Assembly: GCA_016721905.1 (NCBI GenBank) | Contig: JADKHH010000025.1 | Coordinates: 1-64,000 of the forward strand | Source: Candidatus Opimibacter skivensis | GTDB taxonomy: Bacteria > Bacteroidota > Bacteroidia > Chitinophagales > Saprospiraceae | Length of the DNA: 64,000 nucleotides | Direction: 5' to 3' | Part shown: positions 1 to 9,865 of the stretch, one piece after another | Layout of the letters: each line of letters starts with the position of its first letter | Position numbering within the stretch: the stretch's first letter is position 1 | Position numbers and translations under genes: made by a program | Notes under the pieces: generated by a model | The model's input: only the letters and a program-made list of their open reading frames with translations | What the model was told of the DNA's origin: nothing | Databases searched by the model: none

Positions 1-3000
1 GTCCATTTTGTACCGGAAGCAGGTATTCTAACCCCAATAGCCCTCCTGCATTGGGAACATGGTCAGGCTCCGCATCCAGCGATCAGTTTGATCCGGCTTT
101 ATTACGCCCCGGAACGCATGAAGTGATTTCACACAACTCCTGCAGGACCTGCCAGTCTGCAGACAATTGACATCGTTGTATATGAACTGCTCATTTCTTG
201 TTTGACGATACAAGAGCGAAACAGCTCCTTTGGCCAGTGATGGCCAGACAAGTTACTGTTTCAGGTGGGTACCAGATTACAATGTGACATGGTCAGGACC
301 AGTTTCAGGATCAGTGGTACTGATGGCAGATGGTGATTTCATCATATCTTCTTTACCTCCCGGAATCTACACCATTGAGGTGACTGATGCTACCGGATGC
401 ACGACGACCTGCCAGTTTATCATCGCGAGTGCTATTCCATGGGATCTGGATTATAGATGAAATTATTACCCAGGATGCAACCTGCCCGGGGTGGATAACG
501 GAACTGTTACGATCATCGGGAGTGGTACCATGATCCCCTATCAATATTCCATGGATGGAGGAGCTCCTGTGACTTCTGAACGTATTTACCATGCTCACTG
601 CCGGACCACACACCATTTGGCATCAGATGCTGCAGGTTGTATGGTGAATGTACCTGTTGTGGTAAAATTTCTGGACCATCCCTTTTGCGGAAGGCGTAAC
701 ATGGGATGCATCCTGTGGTGATTGTAATGGATCCATTCACGGCCCGCAATCGTGAGGCACCTCCTTATAATTACTCCATAGATGGCACTCATTCAAGGAC
801 CGATCCTCACCGTTTCCTGGACTCTGTGCAGTGGGACATTATATGATATTTATTCGATTGATGACGGTGGTTGCACAGATGTACGTGATAAATTCCTGTG
901 GATAGAAGTTGTAGAAACTAATGCCCCGGTGATCAGCCACATGCAGTATTCATGTCACAGGATCATCCTGCGGGTCAGTCAGATGGCTCGATCACCATTA
1001 ATGCAACAGGTGGCCCTTGCTCCGCTGGAGTACTCTATTGATGGTGGAGCTAATTTCAGTTATCTAACTTTTGATGGACATCCAGGTATATTCAATCGTC
1101 GTCAGAGATGATGGTATACTATGAGACCACTGGGTCTGGCAAATATTCAAGATGGAGCTCCTGTTATCAATAGCGTCATTACAACCTAACATCATGCGAA
1201 TCGACGAACCATAACCATCAATGCAAGTGGTGGTACTGCCTCCAATGTATTCTATTACAGGCACCTTTCCAATCCTCCAATTTCTTGAGTTCCTTCCTGC
1301 CGGAAATTACGACATCGCTGTACGAGACGCCAATGGATGCCTTCCATGGTCGATATGGTCACGCCTGGTACTACCAACGGACCTGTGATTACGAATGTGT
1401 TGGGTGACGGCTACAAGTTGTGGCGAAGAGAATGGAATCATTGAAATAATTCGCTACAGGTGGAACAGGTGATTTATCATATTCAATCGATGGAGGTAAT
1501 ACTCTAAAATCAGTAAATATATTTGATATGCTGGAGGAAGGGGTGGGATTATGATATTGTGGTGGTAGATGAAAGCAATTGTCCGGTGACAGATCAGGTG
1601 ACCATTGATGGTTCTGAGGCTCCTAGACTGATGCTGTCTATTATACCCTTGCCCATTGTGGCAAAGCCAGATGGGCAACTTGAGGTGGAAGGCGATTTGG
1701 GAACCTCCGTCATATATGTATTCAATCAATGGCGGACCATTTACAACTAATAATGCTTTTGTAAATCTGATATCGGATTTTTATACACCTGCTGTCAAAG
1801 ACGCTAATGGCTGTATTTTTTTGAACTTGATGTACCTCGAAGATGATGACCTTTCCGGAGATTACGGATGTGATTACTGCTGGATCCACTGTGCGGCATG
1901 ACTAATGGCAGCATTGGAGATCGCAAGCCACAGGTGATGGTTTGCAGCATTCCATCTCCGGACAATTACAGTTTATCAGGCGTCACCGATTTTTGATCCG
2001 GTTACCCCGACACTTGCAATGATCAATGCTCAGGATCATTATGGTTGTGGGGGTATAGCATCAGTTGCGTCATCAATCCGATGCCAAACCCTGCCTTACC
2101 ACGGTTGGTCGTGGATAGTGAATGCGTGAATGAATTTCGGTAGTATCACGGTGAATGCGTTAGCGATGACCATGCCTTACCTGTATTCCATCGGGAGGTC
2201 CTTTTCGTATCTACGGGATGTATTTACAGGTCTGAAGGCTACGATGGGGTTATGCCAGTGACGGTAAGAGACAAACAATAATTGTGGCGTTTTCCAGATG
2301 TTGATATTGATCCTGTAGGCACTCAAATGGGAGCGCTTCATTCTCTCCATTCGTCACGGGGAGCAGATCATCATCGACGGCAAGACACACGGCAGGTAAA
2401 GCACTATTCCGATTTCCGGAGGGCATCTAATGGTTGGATGACAGCACCTGTGACCTTAACCGGGGGTAACGGATCCATTATTAGAAAAGGAATTCCAGTG
2501 ACGCCATTTGGCGCTGGTGACGTTGGCATACTTTACAATGGTATTGGGGATTATACTTCTACCGGGACTGTATGTTGTTGATACAATTACCGCTTACCGG
2601 GATGTGATACAATACTGATCTCGATCTCATTGTCAACCCACTTGATACCAATCTACATCGATACGTTTTATATGTACCGGTGGTGTATACACGATCAATG
2701 GAATGGACTACAATTACGACAGGGAGTATTCGATTGATACTATCTCAGGCGGTAGGTCGATTGTGACTCCGTGCGCATGTCTGCGACTGGTCGACGACTT
2801 AACGAACTCACTATCTCAAAGAGATCTGCGAGGTGAAAGTTCACACGATCAACGGTGACGGATTATGACGACGACGGGTCTATATACCGTTGACACATCA
2901 GCAGGACCTGGTGGATGCGACACCGACCCTCCTTGACCTGGTCGTCAACCCACTGCCAACACGCCAATGCAGGAGCCGATCTCACTCGATTGCGACAGTT

Positions 3001-4972
3001 GACGGTGACCCTCAATGGAACTGAACAGACGGAGAGTCCATGAGATCCGACCCGGTATCGATGCAGGAAATGAAACAGAACTCATGCCGGAAGCATCTCC
3101 TTGCCAGGCACCTAAAGATCCGAACCGTTACTTCTGCCGAAGGATGGAAAAAGCTTATCGATAGTTGTAATCGCCAACCCTGATCCCTCAAAGCGTCATA
3201 CGCTAATGGAGGGCTTGATGACCCGTTGAGTTGTATTGTATCTCCGATTACCCTTCTGGGAAGTTCCTGCTGGGACCAGACCATACCTCTATCAGTGAGG
3301 ACCTGGTATTGATGCTAACAAATGAAAACCTCCCTAATCCAACCATCATGGAAGGAGGAACGTGTTCACTGGTCGTTACCAATACCGTGACACAATGCGT
3401 GTCCGCACCAGACGAAGTTTCATTGATGACATCTCTCAGCGATAATTATTGCAATCATTCAGGATCCCGCTAAGTTTCAATTGCTATATTGATTCTATTG
3501 ATCTGGTTACAGTCGGACCTCTCAGGACCCAATATATCGTCTATGCGTGGTCGGAGTTGCAACAGGCAATCTTGATTGCAAATACACCCGGACTCTGAAA
3601 TTACATCCGGCGGCATGTTTACACTGATTGTGGAAGACACCTCAGTGGTTGCTTTGACGGAGATGATGTCACGGTAGGAGGATTCGACGCAATATCCACA
3701 GGAGGATGCCGGATTACCCTCAATTCATCGATTGTGATAATCTAACAGCATTACTCAATGAAGGAGCCACCTTAATAACAATAACAATATAGTCTTCCAA
3801 CGGACAAGCGCCGAAGGTGGAATCTGCAGGAACTGATAACTCGATTACCGCAGTCGCCATCATTCCCGACAGTATCATTATCTCATGGATACAGACAACT
3901 ACCAATGGCTGCCAAAACCAGGATTCAGTATTTGTAAATGATCTGATCCGGAGCTTCCGATAGCAGATATCAATATAGCAGAGATCATTACATGTATTAA
4001 GGAAAGTGCATAGCTACCGACGATAGTGGTAACCTTCAACAGGCACAATGGCATCAGTGTACGTCTGGTCAGGCCCGATCTCTAACAATATTGTCTCCGA
4101 AACACTGGAAACTTCTGTTCCGGGGCATTAATATCTTGATGTCATCAACGAAGCCATCGAAAGTTCTTCGAAAGATGACAGCTTGCTGGTAGCAATCAAG
4201 AGCCACAGGATCTCATGGCGACTATCGAACTTCCCTGTTTCTGCGAAGGGGACCCCTTCCGCACGATCACAATTGATAGTGTCATGTGGTACCCCGTCTA
4301 TATGTATCTATCAATGGTGGAGTACCCAGACCTCAACTCCGATTTTTGAAGACCTGTTTGGTGATTATTCTATTGCTGTCGTTGATGCAATGGTGTGTGT
4401 ACGCAGAATCAAATACCGTGGCAGATGGCCTAGAATTGACGATTGATATAGGTCCTGACATCGACCCCGAACTGGGGAGACAGTATTATCCTCTGGGCGG
4501 ATGTAAGTCTACCATGGTCACAGATTGACCGATCGTATGGACACCCTCGATATTTTATCTTGTACATATTGTATTAATCCTGAATTGTATGGACTGCAGG
4601 ATGACGTGGTGACAGCAACAGTGTATTCTGGATTATGTATCGATGATGATATGTTGAACGTGCGAGTTGATGTTGATGCCAACATTTATATTCCTAATGT
4701 CTTCTCTCCAAATGATGATGGTATCAATGATTGTGTCACCGTCTTTACGGACCATCGCGTCAGGAAGGTCGTTTTCCGAAAATCTTCGACCGCTGGGGTA
4801 ACCAGGTCTTTGTCAAGGAAAAGAACTTGATCCCAATGATCCGCCCAAAGGCGGGGATGGGTCCTTCAAGGGAAGAAGATGAATCCTGCTGTATTTGCTT
4901 ATATCGCCCGTGTCGAACTGATCAATGGAGATACAAATCGACCGCAAGGGAGATATCACCATTGTGCGGTAG
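1..4972 (+). pseudogene. Frame-broken giant SprB-repeat surface protein, T9SS type B (5' end outside window)
   Basis: No reading frame stays open for long, yet fragments in all three + frames carry SprB-like repeat motifs: PGIYTIEVTDATGC near 360-400, YSIDGG near 1035 and 1490, LPAGNYDIAVRDANGC near 1300, AVKDANGC near 1795. They recur every 200-250 bp, as in long gliding or adhesion proteins of Bacteroidota. The end is a split type B sorting domain: IYIPNVFSPNDDGIND at about 4684-4731, FDRWGNQVFVKEKN at about 4783-4828, AYIARVELINGDT at about 4897-4936, and KGDITIVR followed by TAG at 4970-4972. These pieces are in different frames, so many small indels are needed to join them. Because the motifs survive around the breaks, I think this is one gene with either consensus errors or very recent decay. 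It would encode a secreted, cell-surface protein. The N-terminus and signal peptide lie outside the window. Confidence 0.7.
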
Positions 4973-6505
4973 CCCCCGAAAATAGTCCAATATTTAACAT
5001 ATTCAGGATCGTATATATATCCCTTTGATTTTGAATGGTATATAAAGCCTCACCTAGGCCTTCTAGCGCTCCCTCTTTTAGTTTCCCCTTTGTGGTAGTA
5101 GTTTTGCCCCCTTATTCATTGGTAATAGGGCTTAACGCTTTACGTGTTAGCCATTGCTGCCGGGTCAACCCCTCTGAGAATGATGATAGAACACTTAACG
5201 TATTGATATTCAATACATAACAGAACATTTTGCAAAAAGTTTTTACCTATCATGAACTTAAAGAACCGACTGAACATCTTCTCAGCGTTCTCTTTGCGCT
5301 GCTTGTTCTCAACAGGAAACTAGGCAGGAAGGAACCAAGGAGTTGGCCCCCACGGCGTCAGATTCTGCTATGCTTCATACGAATGCATCAGGATTTGGAG
5401 ATTTTGCCTCCTACGTTAACAGTTTCGACTCTTATAGCTAGCTTAAGATTAGGGATCACAGACCCTGTTAATGACTCTGTTTACATCGGACTCTCTGGTG
5501 AAGCCGATGATTTCGGGATTATATCAGGAGCCGCAACCTACACTTTCCGGATTCTGGATCCGACAGGTGCCGTTATTGGACCATTTGTGATGGGTCGGCC
5601 AACGACAATGCTACATCATGGGCTCTTGCTTCCAGCGGACCTGATGTCAATGGCACAGGTGGTTACAGCACGAACACCGGTGACTTTCCCATATTCAAGG
5701 TTTAAACCAATAATGACTGGTGATTATGTCATTCAGTTTGATGAATGTCCACCATTCGAGTGGTATTGTCAATATCCTTCTTCGACTTTACAGTCCGCAA
5801 TACTGGTGTTCGTAAGCCAGGCCGGCTCTGGTCAGAAACTGGGCTCTTCGAACACCGCCTGTCATCCTGAACTCCTCCGGAGTGTCAGTTTGACCGCCCT
5901 TTTAATGGCGTGTTCTATTCCTATACGATGGATGGATTCGTTTCACGGGTAGATTTTTACTAACTCAGGTTTCCAGGACTTTCCTTTACCGTTTCTAAAA
6001 ATGGTTTTTGTGTACAAACGATTCGACCTATATGTCCAGGTATGGCTACTAACCTCCTGTATTGGGATGATAGCCAGATCACAGATGACCTGGTTACGAA
6101 TCAATGAAGGTGATCCCGGTACAGGCCAGCCAAAGATTCAATTCAATGGTTGCACTTGTGGATGCCGGTGGTTGCAGGACCGGGATAATTTCAGATCGGA
6201 GATCCTCTGACAGGAACTTGCGTTGGTACTCCATTTGGTTATGGCGAAAACGCAACGATTAATACATGGTGGTTTGCCAGTACAACTAACGTGATCAGCG
6301 GTGTCAGCCTTCCTTTTGCGCAGGTGATGATCACAGGTGATAGTGCGATCTGCGCCGGAGATAGCACTATTTTTACAGCAGATGTCGAACCGATACCATT
6401 GATTATATTTTTCACTGGACAGGCCCTGGAGGCTTTAGGGCTACAACGCAGAGCACAGGCTTTATTAATCTTGCGGGTACTTATTATGTAACGATTTTAG
6501 ATACA

Positions 6506-7258
6506 TTGACTGATTGCAATGCAATTGATTCAGCTGTATTGATTGTTTACAATGCCCCTAATACTTCTATTGTTTTTAATTGCCTTGGTCCGAATCAACC
6601 AAACGCGGATGTAGACCTGACAGTTTCCGGTGGTCAATCACCATACACCTACCTATGGTCAAACGGTGCCATCACTCAGGACTTGACAAATGTTCCTCCA
6701 GGTCAGTATTCAGTCATCGTGACAGATGCCAATGGCTGTATGGCTTTTGATACCGTCCAGGTGGAAGGATGCTGTGATCTTGTAGTCGTATGCCCACCAG
6801 CTGATGGCGGTACCTATACCTGTATTACCAACGTCCCTGTGATCGATAATGGAATCGTGCAGGTCACCCAGTTTTGCGAAAGTTTTACGACCACTTCAGT
6901 CGAATCTAATAACGGTGGAACCGGCTGTGCCGCAAGTCCGCTCATTATCACAAGAGTATTTACAGTAACAGATAATGCCGGTAACGTACAGACGTGCACT
7001 CAGACTATCACGGTAGTGGATAATGTAGCACCAATAGTTACCTGCCCAGGCAATGTAACGATCCAATGTACAGCAAGTACATTGCCCGCTAATACAGGCA
7101 CTGCAACGGCTACCGATAACTGTGATCCAGTCGTAGGTATCACTTTCAACGATGTGATCGCTGGTGGAATTTGCCCACAAGAGAGAACTATCACCCGTAC
7201 ATGGTCAGCTACAGATGATTGTGGCAATACCGGTACCTGCGCAAACGATCGTAGTTGA
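6506..7258 (+). CDS. Open fragment of the HYR protein: SprB repeat plus first HYR repeats
   Basis: This 250-codon stretch is part of the broken gene 5252-14653 and not an independent gene. It holds one SprB repeat (SPYTYLWSNGAITQDL, then NVPPGQYSVIVTDANGC) and the first HYR repeats (VFTVTDNAGN, then NVTIQCTASTLPANTG, then TRTWSATDDCGNTGTC). The frame is lost near 7240, where the expected AQTIVVDDS linker appears in the next frame. Confidence 0.55.
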   Translation: MTDCNAIDSAVLIVYNAPNTSIVFNCLGPNQPNADVDLTVSGGQSPYTYLWSNGAITQDLTNVPPGQYSVIVTDANGCMAFDTVQVEGCCDLVVVCPPADGGTYTCITNVPVIDNGIVQVTQFCESFTTTSVESNNGGTGCAASPLIITRVFTVTDNAGNVQTCTQTITVVDNVAPIVTCPGNVTIQCTASTLPANTGTATATDNCDPVVGITFNDVIAGGICPQERTITRTWSATDDCGNTGTCANDRS

Positions 7259-7763
7259 TGACAGCGTTGCTCCAGCCATTGTTTGTCCACCTAATGTGAC
7301 GATTCAATGTACAGATAATACATTACCCATTAATACAGGAACCGCAACTGCAACAGACAACTGCGATGGTTCACCGACAATCGCCTTCATGGATATGACA
7401 GTTGGTGGCTCATGCCCTCAGGAACGCACTATAAACAGAACCTGGTCGGCAACAGATGATTGCGGGAACACAGGCACCTGCTTACAAGTGATCACGGTGG
7501 ATGACAGTGCTCCTCCATCTATTGTTTGTCCTATTAATGTGACCATAGAATGTACTGCAAGTACATTACCTGCAAATACAGGAAACCCGACATCGACTGA
7601 CAATTGTGATGCTTCACCAACAGTGAATTTCACTGATGTTACTGCTGCAGGAACATGTCCTCAGGAAAGAACTATAACACGTACATGGAGTTCCACCGAT
7701 GATTGTGGTAACACCAGTACATGCGTTCAAATCATACAGTCGATGATAGTCTGCCACCAGTGA
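7164..7763 (+). CDS. Open fragment of the HYR protein: HYR repeats 2-4
   Basis: A 199-codon window of the same broken gene. Meaningful sequence starts near 7245 (QTIVVDDSVAPAIVCPPN). It contains two complete HYR units with the motifs NVTIQCTDNTLPINTG and NVTIECTASTLPANTG and the C-terminal unit motif RTWSATDDCGNTGTC. The frame breaks again near 7740, inside the VDDSLPP linker. Confidence 0.5.
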   Translation: MEFAHKRELSPVHGQLQMIVAIPVPAQTIVVDDSVAPAIVCPPNVTIQCTDNTLPINTGTATATDNCDGSPTIAFMDMTVGGSCPQERTINRTWSATDDCGNTGTCLQVITVDDSAPPSIVCPINVTIECTASTLPANTGNPTSTDNCDASPTVNFTDVTAAGTCPQERTITRTWSSTDDCGNTSTCVQIIQSMIVCHQ

Positions 7764-7790
7764 TTACCTGCCTAGTAATGTAACGATAGA

Positions 7791-8096
7791 ATGTACCGGC
7801 ACATTGCCAGTTTTACTGGTACAGCTACGGCGACGGATAATTGCGATCCAGTATCAACCATTAACTTTTCAGATTCATTGCTGGTAGGACCTGCCCTCAG
7901 GAAGGAACCATCACACGTACATGCTACTACCGATGATTGTGGTAATTTAAGTTCTTGCGTGCAAACTATATTCGTCAGCGACAATACACCACCAGCGATA
8001 ACATGTCCGGCTGATCTGACTGTGCAATGCACGGATAGTACAGCACCGGCAGCCACTGGTTCAGCTACTGCAACAGACTGCGATCCAATCCGGTAA
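7791..8096 (+). CDS. Open fragment of the HYR protein: HYR units 4-5
   Basis: A 101-codon stretch of the same broken gene. It reads GTATATDNCDPVSTINFSDS, a damaged TTDDCGN turn, and then ITCPADLTVQCTDSTAPAAT. It has breaks just before it (near 7790) and after it (near 8095). The second unit lacks one Asn codon in the usual TDNCD motif. Confidence 0.45.
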   Translation: MYRHIASFTGTATATDNCDPVSTINFSDSLLVGPALRKEPSHVHATTDDCGNLSSCVQTIFVSDNTPPAITCPADLTVQCTDSTAPAATGSATATDCDPIR

Positions 8097-8139
8097 TCAC
8101 CTCTAGTGATGTCACCGTAGGGGAGCATGTCCCCAGGAA

Positions 8140-9432
8140 TTGACAATCACCCGTACCTGGGTAGCAACTGATGCCTGTGGTAATTCAAATACCTGTGCTC
8201 AAACGATTGTAGTGGAAGATAGTGCTGCACCCATCATCTCATGTCCTATGGATGTGACGATACAATGCAGTGGATCAACTGATCCGATGAGTACCGGAAA
8301 TGCAACTGCTTCAGATAACTGCGATATCTCACCGCTGGTCACCTTTAGTGATGTGACAGCAGGTGGAACCTGTCCTCAAGGTGTTGCCATCACGCGTACA
8401 TGGGTAGCTACAGATGATTGTGGCAATTCAAGTTCATGTGTACAATCCATATTGCTTGATGACACTTTGCCACCATCTATCGCATGCCCTGGTAACGTGA
8501 CCATAGAATGTACGGCGAGCACAGATCCTGCCAATACAGGCACAGCTACCGGAACAGACAACTGTGATCCAACACCATTATTTACATCCAGTGATGTAAC
8601 CGTCGCAGGATCATGTCCTCAGGAAAGAACTATCACCCGTACCTGGGTGGCCACAGATGATTGTGGTAATTCAAGCACATGTACACAAATCATCGTCGTG
8701 GATGACAGCCTTGCACCAGGTATTACATGTCCTTCAAATGTTACCATCGAGTGTGGCACGAATACCTTGCCGGCTACTACCGGATCAGCCACTGCCACAG
8801 ATAATTGTGATGGCGCACCGGTTGTAGATTTCAGTGATGCGACGGTTGGTGGTAATTGCCCACAGGAATATACGATCACCAGAACCTGGACAGCAACAGA
8901 TGCCTGCGGTAATTCAACAGCTTGTATTCAAATAATAGTTATAGACGATAGTCTTGCTCCGGCCATATCTTGCCCTGCGAATATCACCATAGAATGTACT
9001 GCAAGTTCAGCTCCGCTCAATACAGGATCTGCCACAGCAACAGATTGTGACCCGACACCAGCCATTACATCAAGTGATGTGACGCTGGGTGGTGCGTGTC
9101 CTCAGGAATATACGATCACCAGAACCTGGTTGGCTACTGATGATTGCGGTAATTCAAGCACCTGTATCCAAACAATCTTTGTGGATGACAGTACACCGCC
9201 AGCAGTAACTTGCCCACCAAATGTTACTATTCTTTGTACAGATAGTACATTACCTGCGTTGACAGGAACCGCTACCGCAACAGACAACTGTGGCGGTATA
9301 CCAACTGTTGTATCCGTCAGATGCCACGGTTGCAGGTGGTTGTGCTCAGGAATATACCATCAACAGAACATGGACAGCGACAGATGCATGCGGCAATACA
9401 AGCACATGCATACAAGCTATTACAATAGATGA
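8140..9432 (+). CDS. Open fragment of the HYR protein: about five HYR repeats
   Basis: The longest intact piece of the broken N-terminal half, 430 codons, with real homology to about codon 390. It holds about five HYR units with a period near 243 bp, each with a CP.NVTIEC strand, a TDNCD turn, CPQE..ITRTW and ATDDCGN(S)SSC. HYR domains have an immunoglobulin-like fold and serve as spacers in surface proteins. One unit near 9045 lacks the Asn codon of TDNCD. The true frame leaves this ORF near 9310 and continues in the 9290-9817 fragment. Confidence 0.55.
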   Translation: MTITRTWVATDACGNSNTCAQTIVVEDSAAPIISCPMDVTIQCSGSTDPMSTGNATASDNCDISPLVTFSDVTAGGTCPQGVAITRTWVATDDCGNSSSCVQSILLDDTLPPSIACPGNVTIECTASTDPANTGTATGTDNCDPTPLFTSSDVTVAGSCPQERTITRTWVATDDCGNSSTCTQIIVVDDSLAPGITCPSNVTIECGTNTLPATTGSATATDNCDGAPVVDFSDATVGGNCPQEYTITRTWTATDACGNSTACIQIIVIDDSLAPAISCPANITIECTASSAPLNTGSATATDCDPTPAITSSDVTLGGACPQEYTITRTWLATDDCGNSSTCIQTIFVDDSTPPAVTCPPNVTILCTDSTLPALTGTATATDNCGGIPTVVSVRCHGCRWLCSGIYHQQNMDSDRCMRQYKHMHTSYYNR

Positions 9433-9817
9433 TAATGCAGTGCCTACATTAACCTGCCCTGCTGGTGTTTCAGTATCATGTGCATCAGAAGTGCCTCCGG
9501 TAAATACAGGTAGTGTGACCACCACGGATAACTGTGGAGGAATAGTAACAGTAACCCATGATGGTGACGCCATTACCAATCAGACTTGTGCTAACCGATT
9601 TACATTGACCCGAACATATCGCGCCACAGATGCCTGCGGTAATTCTGCCACCTGTACACAAGTCATCACAGTCAATGATGTAACTGCACCTACGATTACC
9701 TGTCCTGCTAACATTACAGTTTCCTGCGCTAACGAGGTGCCTCCGGTCAACACTGCAACAGTGGCGACTGCAGACAATTGTGGTGGCGTAGTCACGGTCA
9801 CCCGTAGGGTGATGTGA
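9290..9817 (+). CDS. Open fragment of the HYR protein: last HYR repeats before the intact part
   Basis: This 175-codon stretch carries HYR units that differ from the upstream set. They read CPAGVSVSCASEVPPVNTGS and CPANITVSCANEVPPVNTAT, with a DNCGGIVTVTHDGD insert in place of the CPQE type. The frame is lost at about 9805, and the homology resumes around 9866 in the intact CDS. Confidence 0.5.
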   Translation: MAVYQLLYPSDATVAGGCAQEYTINRTWTATDACGNTSTCIQAITIDDNAVPTLTCPAGVSVSCASEVPPVNTGSVTTTDNCGGIVTVTHDGDAITNQTCANRFTLTRTYRATDACGNSATCTQVITVNDVTAPTITCPANITVSCANEVPPVNTATVATADNCGGVVTVTRRVM

Positions 9818-9865
9818 TGACCGGCCAGGGATGTGCCAATAACTTTACGTTGACCAGGACATACC

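Larger units (their letters stand above)
5252..9865 (+). pseudogene. Frame-broken N-terminal part of giant SprB/HYR surface protein (continues into the CDS at 9866)
   Basis: The likely start is the ATG at 5252 (MNLKNRLNIFSAFS), 279 bp after the previous gene. The frame is lost within about 25 codons and changes repeatedly. Recognisable pieces are a globular N-terminal region (DPVNDSVYIGLSGEADDF near 5461, FRILDPTGAVIGPF near 5548, NGTGGYSTNTGDFP near 5650), a SprB repeat (SPYTYLWSNGAITQDL near 6640, then VIVTDANGC) and about a dozen HYR repeats from about 7030. At least seven frame changes lie between 6.5 and 9.87 kb alone. Reading frames remain open between breaks, so there is little sign of stop-codon decay. 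With the intact downstream part this would be a secreted protein of about 3,100 residues sorted by T9SS. Whether the breaks are real cannot be decided from one sequence. Confidence 0.7.
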
